Assembly (NCBI RefSeq): GCF_003480315.1
Contig: NZ_QUIV01000034.1
Location: 1 to 29,531, forward strand
DNA: 29,531 nt
From: Clostridium sp. AM33-3
Lineage (GTDB): Bacteria > Bacillota > Clostridia > Lachnospirales > Lachnospiraceae
Direction: 5' to 3'
The notes under the pieces are model-generated. The model was not told the DNA's origin. It did not search any database and was given only the letters and a program-made list of their open reading frames with translations. A program made the translations under genes and the position numbers. Positions within the stretch are counted from its first letter, which is position 1, and the number at the start of each line of letters is the position of its first letter. Positions 1 to 7,344 of the stretch are shown piece by piece.

Positions 1-59
1 AAAAAACGGACATATCAAGGTTATAACAAGCGCTCACGCGACCTTGACGTGTCCGTTTT
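1..59. terminator. Long perfect-looking hairpin at the window edge
   Basis: Bases 3-21 pair with 41-59 to form a 19-bp stem (one G-T wobble and one A-C mismatch) around a 19-nt loop. The arms begin AAAACGGACA and end GTCCGTTTT. Read on the minus strand it ends in six T, and on the plus strand in four T, so it could end transcription in either direction. The gene it would serve on the plus strand lies outside the window. It could equally be a small palindromic repeat; there is no second copy in this window. Confidence 0.5.
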
Positions 60-150
60 CTCCAGGTATGGGCTAATCAAGCAATCCAAAGAGGCTCTGC
101 CGGCACGTAACTGCCACCTTGGTCAGTATCCTTATGGTTGCACGGTTTTA
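60..150. other. Gene-free spacer
   Basis: Between the edge hairpin and the first large palindromic element I see no start codon with a ribosome binding site, no promoter of good quality and no strong hairpin. Confidence 0.4.
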
Positions 151-403
151 ATTATCGTAACGGAGCCAATAAGGTAGAAGTTCCGGAAACCGCGTACAGA
201 ATAAGCAGAAACATTGGAATTTGCTTTGTGAGCGAGCATAGCGTCAGACCGGAGACCCTTGTTTGAGCACGCAGCGCGTGCGAGTTTGGGTCGCAGGTCT
301 GACAATAGGCGGCGCAGTGAACAAAGCGCAAAATTCCAATGTTTCTGCGTTTCTGTACGCGGTTTCCGGAACTTCGGACCTTTTAGTGGTTCCGTCTCAA
401 TAT
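151..403. repeat. Large structured palindromic element, copy 1
   Basis: The left arm (178-229) is a near-perfect reverse complement of the right arm (321-374); both carry AAGTTCCGGAAACCGCGTAC. Inside are nested helices: GCTTTGT/ACAAAGC, GTCAGACC (243-250)/GGTCTGAC (296-303), GACCC (254-258)/GGGTC (288-292) and GCACGC (267-272)/GCGTGC (276-281). A second copy at 29003-29294 shares the flanking ATTATCGTA, CCAATAA and CGTCTCAATATT blocks and the unpaired segments GCGAGCATAGCG, CGGAGA and CGCAG, while its helices carry compensatory changes. It begins 3 bases beyond the stop codon of the minus-strand MATE gene, so it may also end that transcript. Whether it works as RNA or as folded DNA, and from which strand, cannot be told. 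I do not recognise a named family. Confidence 0.8.
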
Positions 404-405
404 TT

Positions 406-1770
406 TTATTGCGTGTCTGCTGTATCTTCCGGCATTGCGCGGAAGAATTTTACTACCATAGGGATTGTGATGGCGGCAGCAACTGCGTCGGCGATGGTCT
501 GGGACATCTGGATGCCAAGAAGGCCTATTGTCTGGCTGAGGATCCACAGAACCGGGATAAAGACCAGTCCGCTGCGGATCATGGAGAGAAACGTAGCTTT
601 TCCGTTCTGTCCGATACTCTGGAACATCATATTTCCACACAGGGAGAAGGGCATACAGAACAGGGCGAAGCACTGGATGCGCAGAGCAGTGACGCCGATA
701 CTGATAACGGTCGGGTCATCACGGAACATACGCACGATGGGAGCAGAGAATACGATACCGATCAGTGCTGAAATGCTCATGACGATCAGGCTGCTCTGGA
801 TGCTGAACCAGAAGGCCTCCCGCACGCGGCTGTATTTTTTTGCACCGTAGTTGAATGCGCTGACCGGCTGGAAGCCCTGTCCGATACCGAGTGCAATGCA
901 GAACAGGAACATGATGATGCGGGTTACAATGCTCATGGCCGCGATGGCTGCATCGCCATACGGAGCGGAGCACAGGTTTAAGATCATCACAGAAATGCTG
1001 TTAAGTCCCTGACGCATGAGGCTCGGAAAACCGGTGGCAATGATATTTTTGATATCGTCAAAGCTGCGGGTCACATAGCGGATGTGGATGCGGCTTTGCA
1101 CTTTCCTTCTGAGAAACGGACTGATGAGGATGGCCATGCTGATATACTGGGAGACGGCGGTGGAGATACCTGCGCCCCGCACGCCCAGATCCAGCCCGAA
1201 GATCAGAAGCATATCCCCGAATATATTGAGGATGCCGCCGGAAGCAAGTCCCAGCATGGCAAAGAATGCCTTGCCTTCATAGCGGAGAATGTTATTCATC
1301 ACGCAGCTGGAGGCCATGGCGGGAGCCGCGATAAGAATCCACGTGCTGTATTCGATGGCATAGGGCAGAATGGAGTCCGTACTGCCTAAAAGCCGCATGA
1401 AGGGGGCATGGAATAAAAAACCAAGCACACCGATGGCAGATCCGGCCAGCAGTGACAGAAAAAAGCTGGTAGACGCAAACACGCGGGCACTTTCCACATC
1501 ATGAGCGCCAAGCTTCCGGCTGATATTGCTTCCTGCGCCATGTCCGAACATGAATCCGAAGGCGTTGATGATGGCCATCAGTGCAAATACCACGCCGGTC
1601 GCGCCGCTGACGCTGGTTCCAAGCTGGCTGACAAAAAAGGTGTCTGCCATGTTGTAGATGCTGGTCACCAGCATGCTGACGGTGGTGGGAAGCCCCAGCC
1701 GCAGAACCAGCTGGTGAACCGGTGTTTTTGTCATTTTGTCATATTGTTCCTGTGCACTGTCCCGCTGCAT
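406..1770 (-). CDS. MATE family multidrug/sodium efflux transporter
   Basis: This 454-residue integral membrane protein belongs to the MATE (MatE) family, which exports drugs or metabolites in exchange for Na+ or H+. The N-terminal part reads PVHQLVLRLGLPTTVSMLV, the typical first-helix region, followed by NMADTFFVSQLG, the family motif after helix 1. A second MatE repeat starts near FPSLMRQGLNSISVMIL. About twelve hydrophobic segments and the length fit the family. The start at 1770 follows AGGGGG with an 8-base gap; an in-frame start 14 codons upstream lacks such a site. It has its own promoter (1833-1861) with a 16-bp palindrome beside the -35 box, which suggests control by a dedicated repressor not seen in the window. 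Substrate unknown. Confidence 0.92.
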   Translation of the reverse strand: MQRDSAQEQYDKMTKTPVHQLVLRLGLPTTVSMLVTSIYNMADTFFVSQLGTSVSGATGVVFALMAIINAFGFMFGHGAGSNISRKLGAHDVESARVFASTSFFLSLLAGSAIGVLGFLFHAPFMRLLGSTDSILPYAIEYSTWILIAAPAMASSCVMNNILRYEGKAFFAMLGLASGGILNIFGDMLLIFGLDLGVRGAGISTAVSQYISMAILISPFLRRKVQSRIHIRYVTRSFDDIKNIIATGFPSLMRQGLNSISVMILNLCSAPYGDAAIAAMSIVTRIIMFLFCIALGIGQGFQPVSAFNYGAKKYSRVREAFWFSIQSSLIVMSISALIGIVFSAPIVRMFRDDPTVISIGVTALRIQCFALFCMPFSLCGNMMFQSIGQNGKATFLSMIRSGLVFIPVLWILSQTIGLLGIQMSQTIADAVAAAITIPMVVKFFRAMPEDTADTQ

Positions 1771-1832
1771 ATGTGTTCCCCCTGTTTGATTCAATGCGGA
1801 AATTCTCCGCAATTTCTCTTTTTCTTACCTTG

Positions 1833-1861
1833 ATGATACCATTTCACAAAAATCGAGTCAA
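1833..1861 (-). promoter_or_regulatory. Promoter of the MATE gene
   Basis: On the minus strand a -35 box TTGACT (1856-1861) and a -10 box TATCAT (1833-1838) are separated by exactly 17 bases. This lies about 60 bases upstream of the chosen MATE start. Confidence 0.75.
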
Positions 1862-1863
1862 AC

Positions 1864-1879
1864 ATATCGTATACGATAT
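1864..1879. promoter_or_regulatory. 16-bp perfect palindrome, likely operator
   Basis: ATATCGTATACGATAT is a perfect 16-bp palindrome that ends three bases from the -35 box of the MATE promoter. The GTATAC core with A/T-rich ends resembles sites bound by FadR-type GntR regulators. Position just upstream of -35 suits a repressor or an activator. The regulator is not encoded in this window. Confidence 0.55.
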
Positions 1880-1893
1880 TCAGTTGTTTTCAT

Positions 1894-1919
1894 AAAAACA
1901 GCGGTTCCCAGGCCCTGTT
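1894..1919 (-). terminator. Short hairpin with T-run after the VOC gene
   Basis: Read on the minus strand, AACAG and GG pair with CC and CTGTT (one bulged base), followed by TTTT. It lies 13 bases beyond the VOC stop codon and so may separate that gene from the MATE promoter. The stem is only 7 bp, so this is a weak call. Confidence 0.45.
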
Positions 1920-1931
1920 TCATACCCGTCC

Positions 1932-2273
1932 TTAATCATTCAGTTTCCAGTTTTCCAGTAGCTTTAGTTCAATTCTGGTTCCGTTCGGAAGGGAAAACCA
2001 GTGATCGTTGATTGGCGTAGCTGGGTATGCTTTGATCTTTTCCATAGTTTCTTCCACAGAGTCTACCGCAATGGAAATATGGTCGTAGCCGTTCTGCCCG
2101 TCTGTGTTGATAGTTTCCGCTTCGCAGAGCTGGATTCCTTCTTTGTACCAGCATTTGCGGGCTGGCTTCTCACCAATTTCTCTCCACATATGCATCTCAA
2201 ATACATCTTCAAAAAATTTCTGGGCGTCCTCGTAGGCGGTGGTGCGGACAGCCGCGTGATCAATTTTTGCCAT
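1932..2273 (-). CDS. VOC superfamily protein (glyoxalase/dioxygenase fold)
   Basis: This 113-residue single VOC-domain protein starts MAKIDHAAVRTT with His6 in the usual first metal-ligand place. Glu51 (QLCEA), His65 (GYDHISIAV) and Glu102 (TRIELK) are placed like the other metal ligands, so a metal-binding site looks intact. The family includes glyoxalases, dioxygenases, epimerases and antibiotic-resistance proteins; the substrate cannot be told from sequence. The start at 2273 follows AGGAGG with a 9-base gap. It lies upstream of and on the same strand as the MATE gene, but that gene has its own promoter, so a functional link is only possible. Confidence 0.85.
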   Translation of the reverse strand: MAKIDHAAVRTTAYEDAQKFFEDVFEMHMWREIGEKPARKCWYKEGIQLCEAETINTDGQNGYDHISIAVDSVEETMEKIKAYPATPINDHWFSLPNGTRIELKLLENWKLND

Positions 2274-2365
2274 AACTCAGATCCTCCTGTTGTTTTTTTT
2301 ACAATACGGTATTTTCATCAAAAAAGCAAATAGAAATTAGCATATAAATCTCATTCAGATTTTGT

Positions 2366-2371
2366 TATAAT
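2366..2371 (+). promoter_or_regulatory. Extended -10 promoter of the U32 operon
   Basis: TATAAT is preceded by TG plus one base (TGTTATAAT), an extended -10 that compensates for the lack of a good -35 box. Transcription would begin near 2378, leaving a leader of about 90 bases. Confidence 0.65.
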
Positions 2372-2377
2372 GGAACG

Positions 2378-2468
2378 AGTGCAAGAGAGCCAGAAGCATA
2401 CTTCTGGCGAACGACGGGGAAACCGGGTGACAACGCTACGAGAAATTTGGGCCGGAGGCATTTGGAAA
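2378..2468 (+). promoter_or_regulatory. Structured 5' leader of the U32 operon
   Basis: The leader holds a perfect hairpin CCAGAAG-CATA-CTTCTGG (2391-2408) followed by a purine-rich stretch with GGGGAAACCGGGTGAC. A CCGG in this stretch could pair with CCGG next to the ribosome binding site GGAGG (2454-2458). It does not match any riboswitch class I could recall by its conserved bases. It may be a cis-acting RNA or simply an mRNA-stabilising hairpin. Confidence 0.4.
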
Positions 2469-3971
2469 ATGGAAAGAAATATAACCTGGGATTGGATAAA
2501 CAGTGCGGTGGAGATGATTCCCTTCGGCCTTCTGGCAGGTTTTTACGGTGAAAAAGAGGTGCGGATTACAAAGCTGGCAGAGGAAGGCTTCTGTTTTCGC
2601 GTGAGTGTTGCATCAGAAATTTTGAAACTGCAGGAAAGTCTGCGGCTTTGTTTTTATAATATGAAACAGAGCCGGTATCAGGAAATTGCGGTGACGCCGG
2701 ATGCCTGGAAAGTTGAAACGCAAACGGATTTTTTTTGCAGCTATGCGGTGGCTGTGCAGCAGGAGGATTACCGTCAGGCGGTGCGAATGCTGTTCGGCCA
2801 GTATGACCGCTATATCCGCTTAAAACTGGAGGAAGATGACAGCGGCCTGGCCGGGCAGATGACCGGATATCCGGCGAGAGAAGATGAGGTATTTGCGGAT
2901 TCCTTCCAGGAGCAGATGGGGGAGTGGTTCGGGACCGAAACAAAGAGAGTGCCTGATGAAGCTGGGAACTGTGAGTGTGATGGCCGGATAGAACCAATGG
3001 AAACAAGTCTGGAAGAAAGCGGGATGGGGAAAATTGGAGCACGCCCGGAAAAACGGCAGGCAAAACCAGAATTTGCGCTGGAACTGGATCATCCGCGGGC
3101 ATACACACTGTTTTTACAGAAGAGTACAGAAGAATTTCTGGAAGACTATCAGGAACGTTATCCGGTTTTTCGGGACTGGCTTCAGGGCAGGAATGTGAAT
3201 CGGTTTTATATTGGGAATGCCTTCTGCCACCTGCTTTTTCCGGAAACAGAACAGCTTTTTGCGTTGCTTGAAAAGGCAGAAAAGGAGTTACTGCAGGTCA
3301 CTTTTACCTTTTCTTATGTGCGAGAATATCAGCTGGTACAGACGGAGGAACTGTTGAAAAAACTGGGGCAGTGGTGCCGGAAAGAGAACAGAAAACTGGA
3401 AATTGAGATCAATGACTGGGCAATGGCAGACATGCTGAAAAGTGATTTTCCGGAGCTGATCCCATGCTATGGAAGATTGTTAAACAAGCGGAAAAAAGAT
3501 CCGCGTATGGCATATAAAAAGGGCAATGTAAAGCTTTTGCAGGAAAACAATCTCAATGCGAAGTTTTACCTGGAGTATCTGGAGCAGGAATTTGGTATCC
3601 GGTGTTTTGAGTGGGAAAGCTGCGGCTATGCGCAGAAATTCCCGGAACCGGCTGCCGGCCGGAGTGTGGAACATCATCTGCATCTGCCGTTTTACCAGAC
3701 GAATACCTCGCAATACTGCACGTTGTATGCGGGGAGTGTGTTCGGGGACCGGGGCAGGCAGCAGCTTGTGACCGGCTGCGACCGGAGATGTGAATGGCAG
3801 ACCTATCTGTATCCGCGCCATCTGGATATGGTGGGGCGTTATAATTCTTTGTTTGGAAAGGATCCTGAGATTCTCATGCGCACCGGGATCGCACCATATG
3901 ATGCAGAAAAGACAAAGGAATTTTGCAGGGAAAATCAAGTAAAAAGGCTGGTGCTACCATGTTGGATGTAA
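2469..3971 (+). CDS. Large U32-like partner protein of unknown function
   Basis: The predicted protein has 500 residues. I chose ATG 2469, behind GGAGG with a 10-base gap, over an in-frame ATG at 2370 that overlaps the -10 box. The first 150 residues are a separate domain (EKEVRITKLAEEGFCFRVS, somewhat PilZ-like), followed by a charged linker. The C-terminal 250 residues look like a divergent U32-type barrel: FYIGNAF, LEIEINDWAMADML, CYGRLLNKRKKDPRM, and a terminal Cys cluster with YCTLYAGS and CDRRCEW. It overlaps by 13 bases with a clear U32 gene, so the two are translationally coupled. U32 proteins such as UbiU/UbiV work as Fe-S heterodimers, and this pair may be analogous. That is inference; no catalytic role is established. 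Confidence 0.7.
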   Translation: MERNITWDWINSAVEMIPFGLLAGFYGEKEVRITKLAEEGFCFRVSVASEILKLQESLRLCFYNMKQSRYQEIAVTPDAWKVETQTDFFCSYAVAVQQEDYRQAVRMLFGQYDRYIRLKLEEDDSGLAGQMTGYPAREDEVFADSFQEQMGEWFGTETKRVPDEAGNCECDGRIEPMETSLEESGMGKIGARPEKRQAKPEFALELDHPRAYTLFLQKSTEEFLEDYQERYPVFRDWLQGRNVNRFYIGNAFCHLLFPETEQLFALLEKAEKELLQVTFTFSYVREYQLVQTEELLKKLGQWCRKENRKLEIEINDWAMADMLKSDFPELIPCYGRLLNKRKKDPRMAYKKGNVKLLQENNLNAKFYLEYLEQEFGIRCFEWESCGYAQKFPEPAAGRSVEHHLHLPFYQTNTSQYCTLYAGSVFGDRGRQQLVTGCDRRCEWQTYLYPRHLDMVGRYNSLFGKDPEILMRTGIAPYDAEKTKEFCRENQVKRLVLPCWM

Positions 3972-4975
3972 GAATGAAAATTGTAGCGGGTCTTGGCTCT
4001 GTGGATGAATATATCCGTTTTTGCAAAGCAGGTGCAGATGAATTTTTTGCAGGGTATGTGCCTTATGAATGGAATAAAAAATATGGGACAGTCCTGCCTT
4101 TGAACCGACGGGAGGTTTTTTGCAGCAATGTACAGCTTGGCTCCCTTTCTGAGCTGGAAATCCTGGCAGGAATGATCCGAAAATATGACAAACCTGTGCA
4201 TCTGACCTTCAATGCATTGTATTATATTCCGGAGCAGTACCCGGAAATCGCAGATATCATCCGCAGATGCATGAGCCTGGGATTTACCAGCTTTATTCTG
4301 GCAGATCCGGCATTGATGGAGTATCTGAATGAGCAGAAAATAATCTGTGAGATTCACCTGAGCGGTGAAATCTGTGAGGTGAACAGCCGAATGCTTTCTG
4401 TCTTTCGAAAGTATCCGGTTCAGCGCCTGATCTTTCACCGGAAGAATAGTTTTTCTGATATGGAAAGTGTGGTAAAGCATGGAAAGAATCCAGGAGATAA
4501 GGCGGGAAAACGCGAGAGGGTGATAACCGAATATGAAGCCTTTGTGATGAATGAGCTCTGTCATTTCAGCGGTGCATTCTGCAATTCCCTGCATTGTGAT
4601 GAGCTTGGATATCTGTGTCGGGTGCCCTATCGTCTGGGACAGGAGGCGGATTGCCCTGGAAAACAGAAACGGTTTACCGAAGAGATTCCGGAGCGACTGC
4701 CCTACGATGAGGAGGGCTACCTCTGCGGTGCCACCGGCTGCGGACTCTGCGCCCTGTATCAGCTTCAGAGGGCAGGGATTACCCATTTAAAATTAGTTGG
4801 CCGTGGAAATTATACGGATTTCATGGAGCGCGATATCAGAAATCTGCGAAAAGCCCTGAAAATTCTGAAGCAGTATGATTCAGAAGAAATGTATCAGAAA
4901 ATAATGAAGCAGACCCTGTTCTCAAAAGGATGCAGCGGAAACTGTTATTACCGGGAGAGCGTGGCTCACAGATAA
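3959..4975 (+). CDS. U32 family protein (peptidase U32 / Fe-S hydroxylase type)
   Basis: The protein has 338 residues. The N-terminus (MKIVAGLGSVDEYIRFCKAGADEFFAGYVP) is the typical start of the U32 barrel. The C-terminal half has clustered cysteines: MNELCHFSGAFC, CDELGYLC and CGATGCGLC. These resemble the four Cys that hold a 4Fe-4S cluster in U32 enzymes such as TrhP, RlhA and UbiU/V, which hydroxylate RNA or quinone precursors; the old name peptidase is poorly supported for the family. Start 3959 overlaps the preceding stop codon; ATG 3974, directly after that stop, is an alternative. Neither has a strong ribosome binding site, which fits translational coupling. The substrate is unknown. 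Confidence 0.85.
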   Translation: MLDVRMKIVAGLGSVDEYIRFCKAGADEFFAGYVPYEWNKKYGTVLPLNRREVFCSNVQLGSLSELEILAGMIRKYDKPVHLTFNALYYIPEQYPEIADIIRRCMSLGFTSFILADPALMEYLNEQKIICEIHLSGEICEVNSRMLSVFRKYPVQRLIFHRKNSFSDMESVVKHGKNPGDKAGKRERVITEYEAFVMNELCHFSGAFCNSLHCDELGYLCRVPYRLGQEADCPGKQKRFTEEIPERLPYDEEGYLCGATGCGLCALYQLQRAGITHLKLVGRGNYTDFMERDIRNLRKALKILKQYDSEEMYQKIMKQTLFSKGCSGNCYYRESVAHR

Positions 4976-4981
4976 AATTCT

Positions 4982-5015
4982 ATCTCTTTGGCGTTAGGCA
5001 CATTGTGAAAGAGAT
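4982..5015 (+). terminator. Hairpin after the U32 operon
   Basis: ATCTCTTT (4982-4989) pairs perfectly with AAAGAGAT (5008-5015) around an 18-nt loop, seven bases beyond the stop codon. No T-run follows, so it may be a processing or Rho-independent-like end of low strength. Confidence 0.4.
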
Positions 5016-5023
5016 GTCAAGTC

Positions 5024-5052
5024 TTGAATGAGAATAATCTCTGCTATATAAT
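5024..5052 (+). promoter_or_regulatory. Promoter of the gene at 5122
   Basis: The -35 box TTGAAT (5024-5029) and a consensus -10 box TATAAT (5047-5052) are separated by 17 bases. The leader to the start codon is about 65 bases. Confidence 0.8.
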
Positions 5053-5121
5053 GAGAATCCAATAAGAATAATATGCAGAAACTGGAAATCAAACTGCAAA
5101 TCTAATGAACAGGTGAGGAAT

Positions 5122-6234
5122 ATGAACAGGAAGAATTTTGAAACAGTATTAGAACAGTACATGGGACGTCTGGCCGGACTTGAGCAGGCAGATGACAGTG
5201 ATCAGGTCTACAAATGGCGTGCTGTGGGCTGCTTTAAGCGGTTTTGGAATCTGGATGCGGCAGACTTTGCCGGTATGTTTGAAAAAGCCATGCGGGAGGC
5301 CGGCAATCTTCTGGATGATGCTGCCATGCAGCCGGTAGCAGGACTTCGGATGCTTCTTGCCCGGGAAGCTGAGGTTGAATATGTGCGTGAGTGCTTCCGT
5401 TTTTTATTCAGTGATGACGGCAGTGATCTTCAGAAACGCCAGGACCGTGCAGAGTTCTTTGCAGACAAGATCAATGAACGGGTTCGTTACTACGAGCGCG
5501 GAACGAAAAAATATTTACAGACCCGGGATCATGTGATCTATTACCTGAATCTGTGGAAGCCGGAGGAAAACTATATATTTGACGCAGTTTCCGCTGCAGG
5601 CTGGGCTGCCTGTGCTGAGTATGACGGTGATTTCAGCAGCAAGAATTTCTCGCTGGCCAGCTATTACCAGATGTGTGATGAGCTTCTCGACGCGATTCGT
5701 GAGAATGAGGAGCTGACTGGTCTTTACAGTGGGCTGTTTGAAGAAGAGCTGGATGGTTACGAGGATCAGCTTCATATTCTGGTTTACGATATCATGGACT
5801 GCGCAAGCCTGTACCGTTATTATGCAGGTATGGATATCCGTAAGGTCCCATCCCGGGAGCGTACAAAGACAGCAGAAGCCAAGGCTGCTCAGGAGAAGCT
5901 GGCCCAGGAGATCGCATTAAAGGAGAAACGCCTGAAAGAATTGCAGGACAAGCCGGTCAGTCTGCCGGATGTTGTGGGAAAGCAGGTACGCCATAAGACT
6001 TATGGTGTCGGTGTAGTCCAGTCAAATGATAACGGAACCCTGCTGGTGCATTTTGAAAAAGCGGATAAGAAATTCAAATATCCGTCGGTATTTACCCAGG
6101 GCTTTCTGAGCTTTGCAGGTGAGGAGACCCAGACCGGAGAGATGGCAGAATTTGAGGCAGATCAAAAGAAAAAAGCTGCTCTGGAAAAAGAAATCACACA
6201 GCTGAAAAAATCACTGAAAAGTATTACGGTATAG
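5122..6234 (+). CDS. Hypothetical protein with C-terminal Tudor/SH3-like segment
   Basis: This 370-residue soluble protein has no signal peptide or membrane segment. The first 240 residues are mostly helical and unrecognised. Residues near 245-280 are a charged coiled coil (TAEAKAAQEKLAQEIALKEK). Then comes VVGKQVRHKTYGVGVVQSND...LLVHFEKADKKFKYPSVF, which resembles the small C-terminal Tudor-like domain of PcrA/UvrD helicases that binds RNA polymerase. A second coiled coil closes the protein. There is no helicase or nuclease motif. ATG 5122 follows AGGTGAGG; a GTG three codons upstream is less likely. It is monocistronic, with its own promoter and a strong terminator at 6253-6289. Confidence 0.75.
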   Translation: MNRKNFETVLEQYMGRLAGLEQADDSDQVYKWRAVGCFKRFWNLDAADFAGMFEKAMREAGNLLDDAAMQPVAGLRMLLAREAEVEYVRECFRFLFSDDGSDLQKRQDRAEFFADKINERVRYYERGTKKYLQTRDHVIYYLNLWKPEENYIFDAVSAAGWAACAEYDGDFSSKNFSLASYYQMCDELLDAIRENEELTGLYSGLFEEELDGYEDQLHILVYDIMDCASLYRYYAGMDIRKVPSRERTKTAEAKAAQEKLAQEIALKEKRLKELQDKPVSLPDVVGKQVRHKTYGVGVVQSNDNGTLLVHFEKADKKFKYPSVFTQGFLSFAGEETQTGEMAEFEADQKKKAALEKEITQLKKSLKSITV

Positions 6235-6252
6235 AGTATGTGACAGAAAAAC

Positions 6253-6289
6253 AAGGGCAGGTACCTGGAAAAATCAGGTGCCTGCCCTT
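6253..6289. terminator. Bidirectional intrinsic terminator
   Basis: A 15-bp stem with one wobble (6253-6267 with 6275-6289; core GGGCAGGTACCTG) has a 7-nt loop and T/A-runs on both sides. It ends the plus-strand gene before it and the minus-strand acyltransferase after it, whose stop codon lies in the loop. Confidence 0.85.
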
Positions 6290-7326
6290 TTGCGCTTATA
6301 GCAGTCCCAGGGCCAGCCGATCAGGCAGATCAGACCGAATGTGGCTGCAGTCAGGGCGAAGGTGGAAAGCCGGGTCGGCATCCATTCCATTGGTTTTAAT
6401 TCCACGCCGGTGGTGCGAAGAATGAGCTCTACAAAGAAGTACAGGGCAAAGCTTTGAATGGAAAAAAGAAGCATGGAGCGGCGGCCGCAAAACTGCCAGA
6501 AACGGGAAAATGCACTGTTTGATATAGCCGGAAGTGAAGCCAGCTTTGCAGTAAGAAGCAGCGCGAAAATACCGGAAAAGGCAGCACCAAAATAGTAAGG
6601 CGGTGCGGTGTAACGACAGTCGCATAAGTTTACATATTCGCTGAGCTTCGGGCCGAAAAAGAAGCTTAAGACCACGAAAAACGGGATCAGAAATCCGGTG
6701 TATGGCATCATCTTTTCCAGAAGTTTTGTCCGGTTTGTATAGTATCCGGCAATCAGAAATACAGCTGCACAAAGGGCAGAATCCAGTTTCCATGGAAGCC
6801 GTTCCATGACCGGGATCAGAGGATCTGCAAGGCGGATGCAGGTTCCGGCCAGCATCAGGGCAGTCAGGGCATAACAGCGGGTGACGATATGTTTCTGATC
6901 AAAAATACGCAGCCAGACCAGTGTATAAAGACCAGCGAAAAACAGTGCCGGCAAAAACCACAGCTGGCCGGTGTAGATCTGTTGGGGCTGCCCATAATAG
7001 AAAATCCATTTCAGAATGTGCTTCCATCCGTATTCGCTGATAGCCTGATGATAATAGGGCCGGATGGTGCAGACAGCCAACGCAGTCAGGGTGATCGCAA
7101 AATAGGGAAGGATGAGTGTCCGCCCTCTCTTTTTTATGTAATCCAGACAGGATGGATATTTTTCCGGACGGAAGGTCATGCCGGAGAGAAAGAAAAAGGC
7201 TGGCATGTGGAATGCGTAAATCCACCGGAATATGGTGTGGTGCATGGTCACAACGTGGCCCAGCACCACCAGAAACAGGGCGAAGCCCTTGGCAATATCA
7301 ATGTCACTTCTTCGATTCATACTCAT
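6274..7326 (-). CDS. Acyltransferase family 3 membrane protein
   Basis: This 350-residue protein has about ten membrane segments. The N-terminus DIDIAKGFALFLVVLGHV with the conserved His, and FHMPAFFFLSGMTFR after the next segment, are hallmarks of the Acyl_transf_3 (OafA/OpgC-like) family. Members move acetyl or succinyl groups onto extracellular glycans or other envelope molecules. The basic C-terminus (CYKRKRAGT) should be cytoplasmic. The start at 7326 follows AAGGGA; a second in-frame ATG lies two codons on. It begins 18 bases after the stop of the LacI-family gene and is probably cotranscribed with it, a link that is unexplained. The acceptor is unknown. Confidence 0.88.
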   Translation of the reverse strand: MSMNRRSDIDIAKGFALFLVVLGHVVTMHHTIFRWIYAFHMPAFFFLSGMTFRPEKYPSCLDYIKKRGRTLILPYFAITLTALAVCTIRPYYHQAISEYGWKHILKWIFYYGQPQQIYTGQLWFLPALFFAGLYTLVWLRIFDQKHIVTRCYALTALMLAGTCIRLADPLIPVMERLPWKLDSALCAAVFLIAGYYTNRTKLLEKMMPYTGFLIPFFVVLSFFFGPKLSEYVNLCDCRYTAPPYYFGAAFSGIFALLLTAKLASLPAISNSAFSRFWQFCGRRSMLLFSIQSFALYFFVELILRTTGVELKPMEWMPTRLSTFALTAATFGLICLIGWPWDCYKRKRAGT

Positions 7327-7344
7327 TGGTAAATTCCCTTATGT

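Noticed and set aside
259..850. Two overlapping plus-strand open frames of 170 and 195 codons near the left end
   Set aside because: They start inside the palindromic element and run opposite the MATE gene. Their codons reflect the palindrome and the antisense of membrane segments.
2378..2468. c-di-GMP or tetrahydrofolate riboswitch in the U32 leader
   Set aside because: The conserved bases of these classes as I know them are absent; only generic hairpins are visible.
3935..4786. 283-codon open frame on the minus strand across the U32 gene
   Set aside because: Antisense shadow of a clear U32 coding region; no domain and no start signal.
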